DNA from: DAITBA01 sp036824005
Lineage (GTDB): Bacteria > Pseudomonadota > Gammaproteobacteria > Burkholderiales > Rhodocyclaceae
NCBI GenBank assembly: GCA_036824005.1
Contig: DAITBA010000013.1
Location: 67,377 to 131,376, forward strand
Length of the DNA: 64,000 nt
Direction of reading: 5' to 3'
This document shows positions 25,150-34,595 of the stretch, in pieces. Within the stretch, counting starts at the first letter, position 1. Every line of letters starts with the position of its first letter. The position numbers and the translations under genes were made by a program. Under the pieces are notes generated by a model. That model was not told where the DNA came from. It ran no database searches and saw only the letters and a program-made list of their open reading frames with translations.

Positions 25150-26127
25150 TTGAATCTGCCGCAACTAATACGCGAACTATGCAACTCAGATAGTCCGTCG
25201 GCGCTTTCATCAGACGAGGCCGAGCAAGTATTCGCGGCCATGCTCGATCAGGCGGTTCCCGACATCCAGCTCGGCGCGCTGTTGGCAGCACTGCGCCTAA
25301 AGGGAACCACGGTTGCCGAACTGCAGGGGTTCCATAGCGCGCTAGCGCGCCGCACCTGCCAGCTCCTGCCCTCCCATGATCGTGTCCTGCCAGTGGTGAT
25401 ACCGAGCTACCACGGCGCCCACGTGCATCCCAATCTGATGCCACTGGTTGCGCTGCTGCTGGCGCGTCTGGAGGTGCCGGTGCTGGTGCATTGCACGCTC
25501 GAGGCTTACGGCGGGGTAAGCAGCGCAGCGGTATTTCGCGAACTTGGCGTGCTGCCCTGCTCGTCTTTGGCCGAAGCGCAAAACGAGCTGCAGCGCGCCA
25601 ACCTCGCGCTCGTGCCACTGAGCGCGCTGGCGCCCGGTCTGGCGAGTCTGCTCAGCCTGCGCGGAATGCTCGGCATGCGCAACTGCGCGCACGCGGCTGC
25701 GAAGACCCTCGATCCGTTCGCAGGACACAGCCTGCGGCTGATCCCCGCTTCGCGCGACGCCGACTGCGCGACGCTGCGCGAATTCGTTGCTCTATCCGGG
25801 ACGCGTGCGCTCGTCATGCGCGCGACCGAAGGCGAAGCCTATGCCGACCCGCAGTGCCGCCCGACGCTGGAGCTTGTGACCGACGGCATGGTGGTTTCGT
25901 TGTTCGCGGCGGAGCACACGCCGGTCAGCCACACCCGGAATCTGCCGCAAGGCGTCGACGCACGGGCAACCGCAGCTTGGATTCGCGGTGTTCTGGACGG
26001 CCGCACGCCGCTGCCGCCGCCGCTCGCCAATCAGCTCGCATGCTGTGTGTACGGCGCCGGCAAGACAGACGATTTCAATCAGGCGAAAGCCATTATCGCC
26101 CTCGGCGCCCACGCGCGGGCAGCCTGA
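25150..26127 (+). CDS. ybiB: YbiB/TrpD2-family glycosyltransferase-fold protein
   Basis: This 325-residue protein has the anthranilate phosphoribosyltransferase fold but belongs to the YbiB/TrpD2 group, members of which bind nucleic acids rather than make tryptophan. The N-terminal helical part LSSDEAEQVFAAMLDQAV is followed by LGALLAALRLKGTTVAELQG. The phosphoribosyl-diphosphate site is degraded: LVHCTLEAYGGVSSAAVF replaces the canonical GTGGD motif. TTG at 25150 follows GGAG by a normal spacing. It has its own sigma-54 promoter and stands immediately before nirB, so it belongs to the nitrate-assimilation regulon; its role there is unknown. Confidence 0.8.
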   Translation: MNLPQLIRELCNSDSPSALSSDEAEQVFAAMLDQAVPDIQLGALLAALRLKGTTVAELQGFHSALARRTCQLLPSHDRVLPVVIPSYHGAHVHPNLMPLVALLLARLEVPVLVHCTLEAYGGVSSAAVFRELGVLPCSSLAEAQNELQRANLALVPLSALAPGLASLLSLRGMLGMRNCAHAAAKTLDPFAGHSLRLIPASRDADCATLREFVALSGTRALVMRATEGEAYADPQCRPTLELVTDGMVVSLFAAEHTPVSHTRNLPQGVDARATAAWIRGVLDGRTPLPPPLANQLACCVYGAGKTDDFNQAKAIIALGAHARAA

Positions 26128-26160
26128 TCAGTCGCAATCACGCACCAGAGTTCAGCACGC

Positions 26161-26177
26161 CGCACCAGCACAGTGCA
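26161..26177 (+). promoter_or_regulatory. NtrC-type enhancer-like site upstream of nirB
   Basis: CGCACCAGCACAGTGCA fits TGCAC-N7-GTGCA except for the first base. It lies about 66 bases upstream of the sigma-54 element at 26243. Confidence 0.5.
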
Positions 26178-26242
26178 AGGCGATGGCGCAACGCCGCGCC
26201 ACAACGTGACCTGCCGCACGATAACGCCTGTCATTGCCGGCA

Positions 26243-26258
26243 TGGCACAGCGCTTGCT
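26243..26258 (+). promoter_or_regulatory. Sigma-54 (-24/-12) promoter of nirB
   Basis: TGGCACAGCGCTTGCT has perfect GG and GC doublets 10 bases apart and matches 15 of the conserved positions. Transcription would begin near 26269, leaving a leader of about 50 bases, too short for the attenuator seen before nrtA. Confidence 0.82.
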
Positions 26259-26320
26259 CGTTGGTTCTTATCTGCCTTGTGTGTGCAGGGCACTCCCCTT
26301 CGGAAGAGAGACATTGCAAG

Positions 26321-28786
26321 ATGAAGAAGATGAAGCTGGTTCTCGTCGGCAACGGCATGGCGGGCGTGCGGTCCATCGAGGAACTGCTCAAGATCGCCCC
26401 GGACATGTACGACATCACCGTTTTCGGCGCCGAGCCCCACGCCAACTACAACCGCATTCTTCTCTCGCCGGTGCTGGCCGGTGAGATGACGATCCGCGAC
26501 ATCATGCTCAACGATGTGGACTGGTATGGCCAGCACGGCATCACGCTGCACCTGAACAAGAAGATTTCACGTATCGATCGCCGGGCACGAAAGGTCATCG
26601 CCGCCGACGGCACAGAAGCCCAGTACGACCGGCTGCTGCTCGCCACCGGTTCCAATCCCGTAATGCTGCCCGTGCCGGGTGGCGATCTCCCGGGTGTCAT
26701 TTCCTATCGCGACATCCGCGACACGGACGAGATGATCGACGCCGCTTCCCGCTATAGGCACGCCGTCGTCATCGGCGGCGGACTGCTCGGTCTGGAGGCC
26801 GCCAACGGGTTGAAGCTGCGTGGCATGGACGTCACCGTGGTGCATCTCATGCCGTGGCTGATGGAGCGCCAGCTTGACCGCGCCGCCGCCGGCATGCTGC
26901 AAAAGTCGCTGGAGGCGAAGGGACTCAAGTTCCTGCTGGAAAGGCAGACCGAGGCGTTGATCAAGGGCGAGTCGGGGCGCGTATGCGCCATCAAGTTCAA
27001 GCCCGGCCCCGGCGACGAGCGGGGGGACGGCGACTCCATTCCCGCCGATCTGGTGGTGATGGCCGTCGGCATCCGGCCCAACACCGAGTTGGCCGAGGCC
27101 TCGGGCATTCACTGCAACCGCGGCATCGTGGTGAACGACACCATGCAGACCTTCGACCCGCGCATCTATGCCGTGGGCGAGTGCGTCTCCCACCGCGGCA
27201 TCGCTTACGGACTGGTAGCGCCGCTGTTCGAGCAGGCGAAAGTGGCGGCCAATCACCTCGCCCACTACGGCATCGGCCGCTATACCGGCTCGGTCACCTC
27301 CACGAAGCTCAAAGTCACCGGTATCGATCTGTTTTCTGCCGGTGATTTCATGGGCGGGGGCAACACCGAGGAAATCGTGCTGCACGATCCGGCGGGCGGC
27401 GTGTACAAGAAACTCGTGCTCAGGGACAACAGGATCGTCGGCGCCGTCATGTACGGCGACACGGTGGACGGTGCCTGGTATTTCCAGCTGCTCAAGGACG
27501 GCCAGGACATTCACGAGATGCGCGACCACCTGATGTTCGGCCAGCACCACCTGGGCGACGTCGGACACAAGGGGGCCAGCAGCGCCGCTGCGCTGTCCGA
27601 CGACGCCGAGATCTGCGGCTGCAACGGCGTGTGCAAGGGCACCATTGTCAAGGCCATCAAGGAAAACGGCCTGTTCACCCTTGAGGACGTGCGCAAGCAC
27701 ACCAAAGCATCGAGCTCCTGCGGTTCCTGCACCGGTCTGGTGGAACAGATTCTCGCCTCCTGCGTCGGCGGCGCCTACCAACCAGCGGACAGCAAAGACA
27801 AGCCGGTGTGCGCCTGCACCGATCTTTCCCACGGCGAGGTGCGCAAGGCCATCCGCGAGAACAAACTGCTCACTATTGCCGAGGCCATGCAGTTCATGGA
27901 CTGGAAGACGCCCAACGGCTGCGCCACCTGCCGCCCGGCCCTCAACTACTATCTGGTGTCCACCTGGCCCCACGAGGCCCACGACGATCCCCAGTCGCGC
28001 TTCATCAACGAGCGCGCCCACGCCAATATCCAGAAGGACGGCACCTTCTCCGTCGTGCCACGCATGTGGGGCGGCCTTACCACGCCGGCCGAGCTGCGCG
28101 TCATCGCCGACGTCGCCGAGAAGTACAACGTGCCCACCGTCAAGATGACCGGCGGCGCACGCGTCGACCTTCTCGGCATCAAGAAGGAAGACCTGCCCAG
28201 GGTATGGGCCGACCTCAACAAGGCCGGCATGGTTTCCGGCCATGCCTATGGCAAGTCCATTCGCACGGTGAAGACTTGCGTCGGCGCCGAGCACTGCCGC
28301 TTCGGCACGCAACTGTCCATGAGCATGGGCGTCAAGCTGGAGAAGATGCTGTTCGGCATGTGGTCGCCCCACAAAGTGAAGCTGGCCGTGTCGGGCTGCC
28401 CGCGCAACTGCGCCGAGGCCGGCATCAAGGACGTGGGCGTCATCGGCGTCGATTCCGGCTACGAGATCTATATCGCCGGCAACGGCGGCATCAAGACCGA
28501 GGTGGCCCAGTTCCTGTGCAAGGTGAAGAGCGACGAGGAGGTGCTGGAGTACTCCGGCGCCTTCCTACAGCTCTACCGCGAGGAAGGCTACTACCTGGAG
28601 CGCACGGTGCACTACGTCACCCGCGTCGGCCTCGACTACGTCAAGAGCAAGGTGGTGGACGACGCCGCCAACCGCAAGGCGCTCTATGAGCGGCTGCTCT
28701 ACGCGCTGCGCGACTACAAGGATCCCTGGGCGGAGCGCGCCGTGAAGAGCGAGCTGTCGCGCGAGTTCGAAATGCTGGAAGCCTGA
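26321..28786 (+). CDS. nirB: Assimilatory nitrite reductase (NAD(P)H), large subunit
   Basis: This 821-residue enzyme reduces nitrite to ammonium in the cytoplasm. The N-terminal FAD/NADH domain shows LVLVGNGMAGVRSIEEL and VVIGGGLLGLEAANGL. Two BFD-type [2Fe-2S] motifs follow (CGCNGVCKG near residue 433 with CGSCTG near 467; CACTDLSHGEV near 497 with CATC near 534). The sulfite/nitrite reductase domain carries the siroheme-[4Fe-4S] cysteines in KTCVGAEHCRFG (about 652) and SGCPRNCAEAG (about 692). Length and order are standard. It heads the run nirB - nitrate reductase - DmsBC fusion - nirD - narK, and its leader carries a sigma-54 promoter. Confidence 0.97.
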   Translation: MKKMKLVLVGNGMAGVRSIEELLKIAPDMYDITVFGAEPHANYNRILLSPVLAGEMTIRDIMLNDVDWYGQHGITLHLNKKISRIDRRARKVIAADGTEAQYDRLLLATGSNPVMLPVPGGDLPGVISYRDIRDTDEMIDAASRYRHAVVIGGGLLGLEAANGLKLRGMDVTVVHLMPWLMERQLDRAAAGMLQKSLEAKGLKFLLERQTEALIKGESGRVCAIKFKPGPGDERGDGDSIPADLVVMAVGIRPNTELAEASGIHCNRGIVVNDTMQTFDPRIYAVGECVSHRGIAYGLVAPLFEQAKVAANHLAHYGIGRYTGSVTSTKLKVTGIDLFSAGDFMGGGNTEEIVLHDPAGGVYKKLVLRDNRIVGAVMYGDTVDGAWYFQLLKDGQDIHEMRDHLMFGQHHLGDVGHKGASSAAALSDDAEICGCNGVCKGTIVKAIKENGLFTLEDVRKHTKASSSCGSCTGLVEQILASCVGGAYQPADSKDKPVCACTDLSHGEVRKAIRENKLLTIAEAMQFMDWKTPNGCATCRPALNYYLVSTWPHEAHDDPQSRFINERAHANIQKDGTFSVVPRMWGGLTTPAELRVIADVAEKYNVPTVKMTGGARVDLLGIKKEDLPRVWADLNKAGMVSGHAYGKSIRTVKTCVGAEHCRFGTQLSMSMGVKLEKMLFGMWSPHKVKLAVSGCPRNCAEAGIKDVGVIGVDSGYEIYIAGNGGIKTEVAQFLCKVKSDEEVLEYSGAFLQLYREEGYYLERTVHYVTRVGLDYVKSKVVDDAANRKALYERLLYALRDYKDPWAERAVKSELSREFEMLEA

Positions 28787-28801
28787 GCGGGGGACTGAAA
28801 G

Positions 28802-31006
28802 ATGCTGTTCGGCCGTCGCAAAAAGAACCCGATCAAGATCGCCGACAAGGGCGTGGTCGAGTGGAAGTATGCCGCCTGCGGCTACTGCTCCACCGGCTGC
28901 TCCATCGAAGTCGGACTGAATGCCGAGGGCAAGCCGGTGGCCTCGCGGGGTGTCGCCGATGCCGACGTGAACCGTGGCAAGCTCTGCCTCAAGGGTATCT
29001 TCGAGCACGAACTGTTCACCTCCGCCGGCCGCGGCACGAAGCCGCTGATGCGCGCGCGCTGGCACGACGAATGGCGGCCCGCCACTTGGGACGCAGCCCT
29101 CGACACGCTGCACGACGAGATCGTGCGCATCCAGGCGGCGTACGGGCGGGACTCGTTCGCCATCATCTCCACCGGCCAGATGCTCACCGAGGAGTTCTAC
29201 ACCCTGGGCAAGCTGACGCGGGGGCTCATAGGCACCAACAACTACGACGGCAACACCACGCTGTGCATGTCCTCGGCCGTGTCCGGCTACAAGCGCTCCT
29301 TCGGGTCCGACGGCCCGCCCGGATGCTACGAAGACTTCGAGCACACCGACTGTCTGATCGCCTGGGGCTCCAACCTGCCCGAGCAACACCCCATCATCTA
29401 CTGGCGCCTGAAGGAGGCCCAGGAGAAGCGTAACTTCCCGTTGATCGTGGTGGACCCGCGCGTCACCATGCTGGCGCAGAACGCCCACATGCATCTGCCC
29501 ATCCGGCCCGGCACCGACGTGGTGCTGCAAAACGCCCTGATGCATGTCATCTTCAAGGAGGGCCTGCACGACCAGCGCTACATCGACGCCAACACCATCG
29601 GCGTCGACGCCCTGCGCGCCGAAGTGGAGAAATACGATCCGGTCACCGCGTCGAAGATCTGCGGCATCGACGAAGACACGATCCGCGTCGTGGCGCGCAC
29701 CTTCGCCAAGGCCGAGGCGGCCATGCAGATCTGGACCATGGGCATCAACCAATCCACCCACGGCTCCGATGGCGTGGTGGGCATCAACAACCTGGCGCTG
29801 ATCACCGGCAACATCGGCAAGCCGGGCGGCACCTCCCTGTCCATCACCGGCCAGTGCAACGCCATGGGCACGCGGGAATGGTCGTCCTGCTCCGGTCTGC
29901 CCAACTACCGGCTCCTGGAAGTGCCCGAGCATCGCGAGGAAGTGGCCAGGTTCTGGAACGTGGACCCGGAATTCTTCCCCAAGAAGCGGGGCATGTTGCA
30001 GACCGACATCTACCAGGCCATGGAGGCCGGTCAAATCAAGGGCATATGGCTGATCGCCACCAACCCGCTCTCCTCGCTGCCCAACACGGCGCGCATCCGC
30101 AGGGCCATGGAGAAGCTGGAGTTCTGCTGCGTGCAGGACTGCTATCAGGACAGCGAAAGCGCCCAGTATGCCCATGTCTTTCTGCCCGCCGGCACCTGGG
30201 CGGAAAAGGATGGTGTCATGACCAACACCGAGCGGCGCATCAACCGCGTCAAGCCGGTGACGCTGCCCCCCGGCGAGGCGAAGCCGGACCTGTGGATCTT
30301 CAACCGGGTGGCGGAGCGGTTCAACAGGGAAGGCCGGGTGAAGTTTCCCGAGAACGCTGCTGACATATTCCTGGAGATGCGCGAGATCTCGCGCGGACGG
30401 CTGGCCGACATCTCCGGCATGGACCACGAGCTGATCGAGCGCAACCGCGGCATCCAGTGGCCCTACACCGCCGAGCAGCGGCAACGCGGCGAGACACCGC
30501 CCAAGGGCGGCAAGCGGCTGTACACCGCGGACGGCACGTTCAGCTTTCCGGATGGCCGGGCCAAGCTCATCCCCCTGCCGTTCATCGACAACAACGAAGT
30601 GCCCGATGAGATGTTCCCCTTCTGGCTCAATACCGGCCGCCTCATCGAGCATTGGCACGGCCGCACCAAGACCGGCAAGATCGGCAACAACAACAAGTTC
30701 AGCCCGATCCCGTTCATCGAGATCAATCCGGATGCGGCGGCGGAGCTGGGCATTCGCCGCGGCGAGTACGTGCGCCTGGTGTCGCGCCGCTCGGACGCCG
30801 TGGCCATGGCCATGCCCACCCAGCGGGTGCCGAAGAACATGGTCTTCCTGCCCTTCCACTTCCACGACTGCGCCAACCGCCTGACCCTGGGCTTGCTCGA
30901 TCCCTACTCGCGCCAGCCGGCATACAAGCAGTCTGCCGTGCGCATCGAGCGCATCGCCGATCAGGCGGCGGCGGCGAAGCTCTCCATGGAGATGAGGACG
31001 TTCTGA
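28802..31006 (+). CDS. nasA: Assimilatory-type nitrate reductase catalytic subunit (molybdopterin)
   Basis: This 734-residue molybdopterin bis-guanine dinucleotide oxidoreductase is closest in layout to assimilatory (NasA/NasC/NarB) nitrate reductases. The N-terminal [4Fe-4S] motif is CGYCSTGC with a later cysteine in KLCLKG. The expected molybdenum-ligand Cys lies in NTTLCMSSAV (about residue 154). The C-terminal cofactor-binding domain has LNTGRLIEHWHGRTKTG. No twin-arginine signal is present, so it should stay in the cytoplasm. It lies 15 bases after nirB and 2 bases before the DmsBC-like fusion, which is probably its electron donor in place of the usual NasB diaphorase or ferredoxin. It lacks the C-terminal BFD [2Fe-2S] domain of longer NasA enzymes. 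Confidence 0.93.
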   Translation: MLFGRRKKNPIKIADKGVVEWKYAACGYCSTGCSIEVGLNAEGKPVASRGVADADVNRGKLCLKGIFEHELFTSAGRGTKPLMRARWHDEWRPATWDAALDTLHDEIVRIQAAYGRDSFAIISTGQMLTEEFYTLGKLTRGLIGTNNYDGNTTLCMSSAVSGYKRSFGSDGPPGCYEDFEHTDCLIAWGSNLPEQHPIIYWRLKEAQEKRNFPLIVVDPRVTMLAQNAHMHLPIRPGTDVVLQNALMHVIFKEGLHDQRYIDANTIGVDALRAEVEKYDPVTASKICGIDEDTIRVVARTFAKAEAAMQIWTMGINQSTHGSDGVVGINNLALITGNIGKPGGTSLSITGQCNAMGTREWSSCSGLPNYRLLEVPEHREEVARFWNVDPEFFPKKRGMLQTDIYQAMEAGQIKGIWLIATNPLSSLPNTARIRRAMEKLEFCCVQDCYQDSESAQYAHVFLPAGTWAEKDGVMTNTERRINRVKPVTLPPGEAKPDLWIFNRVAERFNREGRVKFPENAADIFLEMREISRGRLADISGMDHELIERNRGIQWPYTAEQRQRGETPPKGGKRLYTADGTFSFPDGRAKLIPLPFIDNNEVPDEMFPFWLNTGRLIEHWHGRTKTGKIGNNNKFSPIPFIEINPDAAAELGIRRGEYVRLVSRRSDAVAMAMPTQRVPKNMVFLPFHFHDCANRLTLGLLDPYSRQPAYKQSAVRIERIADQAAAAKLSMEMRTF

Positions 31007-31008
31007 TC

Positions 31009-32934
31009 ATGAACACCGCCACGACAACGATTCGTCATTTCGGCGAAAGCGGACAAGCTGAACTGTCGCACCCATCGACCGGCGTTGCCCTGGAGAACGT
31101 CGGCGCCCGCCCCTCTGGTTCGAAGGAGCACGACAGCACACCAACGAACGCCAAAGAGCGGCGCAGCATCTTTCCGGCACGCCCCGACGAACCGGATTAC
31201 GCGCGTCTCAACGATCCTTCCAGCCAGCCGCTCAACCGTTACGGCAAACCGATCGAGACCGTGCCGGAGGGCGATCCCCTGCGCGGTGCCAGCCTGCGCA
31301 TCAACGGCAACCCCGATATCGGCGCCAATCCCAACCGCTACAAGCAGCACGGGTTCTTCTTCAACGCCGACAATTGCATCGCCTGCCACGCCTGCGAAGC
31401 GGCCTGTTCGGAGAAGAACGACAACCCGGCGCACATCGCATTCCGCTCGGTGGGCTTCGTCGAGGGCGGCACGTACCCGAACTACCAGCGCATCAATATT
31501 TCCATGGCCTGCAACCACTGCGACAACCCGGTCTGTCTCAAGGGTTGCCCGACGCGCGCCTACACCAAGTTCGCGGAATACGGCGCCGTGTTGCAGGACC
31601 CGGACATCTGCTTCGGCTGCGGCTACTGCACCTGGGTGTGCCCCTACAACGCGCCGCAGTTGGACCCCGTGAAAGGTCAGGTGTCCAAGTGCAACATGTG
31701 CGTGGACCGGCTCGAGGTCGGACTGAAGCCCGCCTGCGTCGCGGCCTGCCTGGGCAAAGCGCTGGACTTCGGCGTCATCGAGAACATTCCCGAAGGACGC
31801 AGCCAGGCCAAGGCGGAGATCCCCGGCTTCCCGCGCACCGACATCACCCATCCCAACATCCGCTTCCAGCAGACGCGCACCACCCAGCGCGACATGGTTC
31901 GGGTGGACAGCCAGCCGCTCAAATACCATCGCGACGACGGCACCGGGAAGTTCACGCCGGTGCTGGATCCCAAATACGGTTTCGAGCGCCAGTGGAACCT
32001 GAAGAAGCTGCTCGGTTCCCACGAGAATGCCCACATTGCGTTCACGCTGAGCGTGCAGACCGTGATGGGCGCCTTCGTCATGCTCATGCTGCCGGGATTG
32101 GAAGCGCTGAACAGCCTGACGACGCTGTTGGTCATGCTCGCCCTGATGGCCTACGGTCTGTTCAGGCTCAACATGCACCTGGGCAAACCGCTGCGCTTCT
32201 ACCGCGGCTTCAACAACTTGCGCCTGTCACCCGTGAGCCGCGAGATCGCCGGCGTGTCGCTGTTCTTTGGCGGTCTGGCCGGTTACACGTTGTTCACGCT
32301 ACTGCCTGGTTTGCCTGTCGCTGATGTCCTGAAGCCAGCCAGCGCCGTCATGGCCTTGCTTGGTCTGGCGTTCGGCGGCTATTACATGATCAAGCTCTAT
32401 CGCATACCAGCGCGCCCGTTCTGGGACCACTGGCACACGGCGGCGGCCTTCGTCGGCACCGCGCTCACGTTCGGCGGCCTGCTGCTGGCACTGATCGGCA
32501 CTGCCACAGGCGCGATCACCCCGGCACTCGCCGCAGTACTCGGCAGCGCCATCGCCGCGGGCGTCGCCCTGGAGGGGCTCGGACTGCTGGCCCATGCCCG
32601 CGATCTGAAGGCGCGCGGCGACGAAGGTGCAGCCTCCCATTACGAGCAGACGACACGCTACGGCTGGCCCTATCTGCTGCGCAACGGCCTGCTCGGGCTC
32701 GCCTTCGCGCTGGCGCTCGCCATGGCCGTCACGGGTCAACTGTCGCTGCTCGCGCCGCTGGCAGCTGTCGCATTGCCTGCCGCCGTCCTCGGCCGCGCCC
32801 TGTTCTACGTCCTGGTCATTCCGACCACCATGCCGGGCGCATTCTTCTGGCGCAACAAGGGATTCGTCGAACACGCGCGCGAGGTCGGCCTGGCGCGGAT
32901 GCCGCAGCTCGGCGTTCTGCCCGATGGCCATTGA
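31009..32934 (+). CDS. Fused DmsB-DmsC-like protein: four-cluster ferredoxin plus membrane anchor
   Basis: This 641-residue chain fuses two DMSO-reductase-family subunits. The N-terminal 70-100 residues are polar and unassigned. Residues about 124-245 carry four cysteine groups of the DmsB/NrfC type (CIACHACEAAC, CNHCDNPVCLKGCP, CFGCGYCTWVCP, CNMCVDRL with ACVAACLG). From about residue 343 the chain is a DmsC-type integral membrane domain with about eight hydrophobic helices (for example FTLSVQTVMGAFVMLMLPG). DmsC anchors oxidise menaquinol or ubiquinol and pass electrons through DmsB to a molybdenum subunit. Here the partner is a signal-less nitrate reductase, which suggests quinol-driven nitrate reduction on the cytoplasmic face. 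The start at ATG 31009 directly follows the nitrate reductase stop. Confidence 0.88.
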   Translation: MNTATTTIRHFGESGQAELSHPSTGVALENVGARPSGSKEHDSTPTNAKERRSIFPARPDEPDYARLNDPSSQPLNRYGKPIETVPEGDPLRGASLRINGNPDIGANPNRYKQHGFFFNADNCIACHACEAACSEKNDNPAHIAFRSVGFVEGGTYPNYQRINISMACNHCDNPVCLKGCPTRAYTKFAEYGAVLQDPDICFGCGYCTWVCPYNAPQLDPVKGQVSKCNMCVDRLEVGLKPACVAACLGKALDFGVIENIPEGRSQAKAEIPGFPRTDITHPNIRFQQTRTTQRDMVRVDSQPLKYHRDDGTGKFTPVLDPKYGFERQWNLKKLLGSHENAHIAFTLSVQTVMGAFVMLMLPGLEALNSLTTLLVMLALMAYGLFRLNMHLGKPLRFYRGFNNLRLSPVSREIAGVSLFFGGLAGYTLFTLLPGLPVADVLKPASAVMALLGLAFGGYYMIKLYRIPARPFWDHWHTAAAFVGTALTFGGLLLALIGTATGAITPALAAVLGSAIAAGVALEGLGLLAHARDLKARGDEGAASHYEQTTRYGWPYLLRNGLLGLAFALALAMAVTGQLSLLAPLAAVALPAAVLGRALFYVLVIPTTMPGAFFWRNKGFVEHAREVGLARMPQLGVLPDGH

Positions 32935-32993
32935 CCGCGGCAATGCATACCGATTTCTCCCATTGAACGATTCACGATTCGAGAGGCAACCCC

Positions 32994-33335
32994 GTGGAAG
33001 CAACCGCCAGAAGAACCAAGCCCGTTACCGCGCAATGGAAGCGGATCTGTTCCCTGCAGGACATCCCGATGCTGGGCGCGCGCGTGGTGAGAAGCAAGTC
33101 CGGCGATATCGCCGTTTTCCGCACGGCCGCAGACGAGGTGTTTGCGCTGCATGACAAGTGCCCGCACAAAGGCGGCCCCCTTTCCCAGGGCATCGTCCAT
33201 GGCCGCCAGGTCACCTGTCCCCTACATGGCTGGAAGATCTCGCTCGAGGATGGCGAGGCCGTGGCCCCGGACGTGGGCTGCGCGGGGCGCATCGAGGTCA
33301 AGGTCGAGCAGGGCAACGTGTACCTGCTGGCGTAG
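32994..33335 (+). CDS. nirD: Nitrite reductase small subunit, Rieske type
   Basis: This 113-residue protein is the Rieske-like small subunit of NAD(P)H nitrite reductase. It keeps a full set of cluster ligands, CPHKGGPLSQG and CPLHGWKISL; E. coli NirD has lost these. GTG at 32994 is preceded by GAGAGG. It is separated from nirB by the nitrate reductase and DmsBC genes, so the operon interleaves nitrate and nitrite reductase subunits. Confidence 0.92.
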   Translation: MEATARRTKPVTAQWKRICSLQDIPMLGARVVRSKSGDIAVFRTAADEVFALHDKCPHKGGPLSQGIVHGRQVTCPLHGWKISLEDGEAVAPDVGCAGRIEVKVEQGNVYLLA

Positions 33336-33375
33336 CGGAACATGACAAAGGTATCGATATTGGTCTAACGCAATC

Positions 33376-34590
33376 ATGGACAAGAAGTCATTTCTCAAGG
33401 CCGGTCACCCGCCCACGCTGCTGGCGGCATTTCTCTACTTCGACCTCGCCTTCATGGTGTGGGTCATGCTCGGTCCGCTCGGGGTGCAGATCGCCAAGGA
33501 TCTCAACCTCAGCCATGCCGAAAAGGGGCTGATGGTAGCGACCCCCGTGCTGGCCGGCGCGCTGCTGCGCATGGTGATGGGCGTGCTGGTGGATCACCTC
33601 AAGCCGAGGTTGGCCGGCGCCATCGGCCAGGTCATCGTCATGGGCGCGCTGCTGGCGGCGTGGAAGTACGGCATCCACTCCTACGAGCAGACGCTGCTGC
33701 TCGGCCTGTTCCTGGGTGTAGCCGGCGCATCGTTCGCGGTGGCGCTGCCGCTCGCCTCGCGCTGGTATCCGCCCGAGCATCAGGGCACGGCGCTGGGCAT
33801 CGCCGGCGCGGGCAACTCGGGAACCGCGCTGGCGGCACTCTTCGCCCCCGGTCTGGCGGCCGCCTATGGCTGGACGAACGTGTTCGGGCTGGCCCTGATT
33901 CCCCTCGGCGCCGTGTTCGTGCTCTACGTCGTCCTGGCCAAGGATGCCCCCGATTGCCCGCCGGCCAAGCACCTGACCGACTACTTCAAGGTGCTCCGGG
34001 ACCGCGACGCCTGGTGGTTCATGTTCTTCTACTCGGTCACCTTCGGCGGCTTCGTCGGTCTCGCGTCGTCCCTGACCATCTATTTCAATACCCAGTACGG
34101 ACTCGATCCAAAGACCGCAGGCTTCTTCACCGCCGCCTGCGTGTTCGCCGGCTCGCTGGTGCGCCCCATCGGCGGCAATGTGGCCGACCGCGTCGGCGGC
34201 ATCAAGAGCCTGTCGGTCATGTACGTACTCGCGGCGGCGTTCCTCGCCATCGTCAGCTTCAACCTGCCGAACGCCTGGCTTGCCCTGGGCGCCTTCGTCT
34301 GCGCCATGCTGGCGCTGGGTATGGGCAACGGCGCCGTGTTCCAGTTGGTGCCCCAGCGCTTCCGCAAAGAGATCGGCGTCATGACGGGACTGGTCGGCAT
34401 GGCTGGTGGCATCGGCGGTTTCTATCTCGCCTCCAGCCTCGGTTACTCGAAGCAGATCACCGGCAGCTATCAGGTGGGCTTTCTCGTTTTCGCCGCTCTC
34501 GCCCTGCTGGCGCTCGCCGGCCTCACCGGCGTGAAGACGCGCTGGCGCACGACCTGGGGCGCAGCGCACCTGACCACGGCGAAGATCTGA
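33376..34590 (+). CDS. narK: Nitrate/nitrite MFS transporter (NarK/NasA type)
   Basis: This 404-residue twelve-helix transporter of the nitrate/nitrite porter family has the family signature GNSGTALAALFAPGL (nitrate motif with the conserved GN-G pattern). LGMGNGAVFQLVPQRF followed by IGVMTGLVGMAGGIGGF is the second nitrate signature. It lies 40 bases after nirD in the same operon. It gives the cell a second uptake route beside the ABC system nrtA-nrtB-nrtD. Confidence 0.93.
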   Translation: MDKKSFLKAGHPPTLLAAFLYFDLAFMVWVMLGPLGVQIAKDLNLSHAEKGLMVATPVLAGALLRMVMGVLVDHLKPRLAGAIGQVIVMGALLAAWKYGIHSYEQTLLLGLFLGVAGASFAVALPLASRWYPPEHQGTALGIAGAGNSGTALAALFAPGLAAAYGWTNVFGLALIPLGAVFVLYVVLAKDAPDCPPAKHLTDYFKVLRDRDAWWFMFFYSVTFGGFVGLASSLTIYFNTQYGLDPKTAGFFTAACVFAGSLVRPIGGNVADRVGGIKSLSVMYVLAAAFLAIVSFNLPNAWLALGAFVCAMLALGMGNGAVFQLVPQRFRKEIGVMTGLVGMAGGIGGFYLASSLGYSKQITGSYQVGFLVFAALALLALAGLTGVKTRWRTTWGAAHLTTAKI

Positions 34591-34595
34591 TTCGC

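Noticed and set aside
26269..26320. Possible ANTAR hairpin in the nirB leader (GCCTTG-TGTGTG-CAGGGC)
   Set aside because: The six-base loop lacks A1 and G4, there is only one hairpin, and there is no room for a terminator.
26567..28372. 601-codon open frame antisense to nirB
   Set aside because: Shadow of nirB; no recognisable protein features.
28565..30865. 766-codon open frame antisense to the nitrate reductase
   Set aside because: Composition is typical of reverse-strand shadows (Val/Gly/His/Asp-rich), no motifs, and the sense gene is unambiguous.
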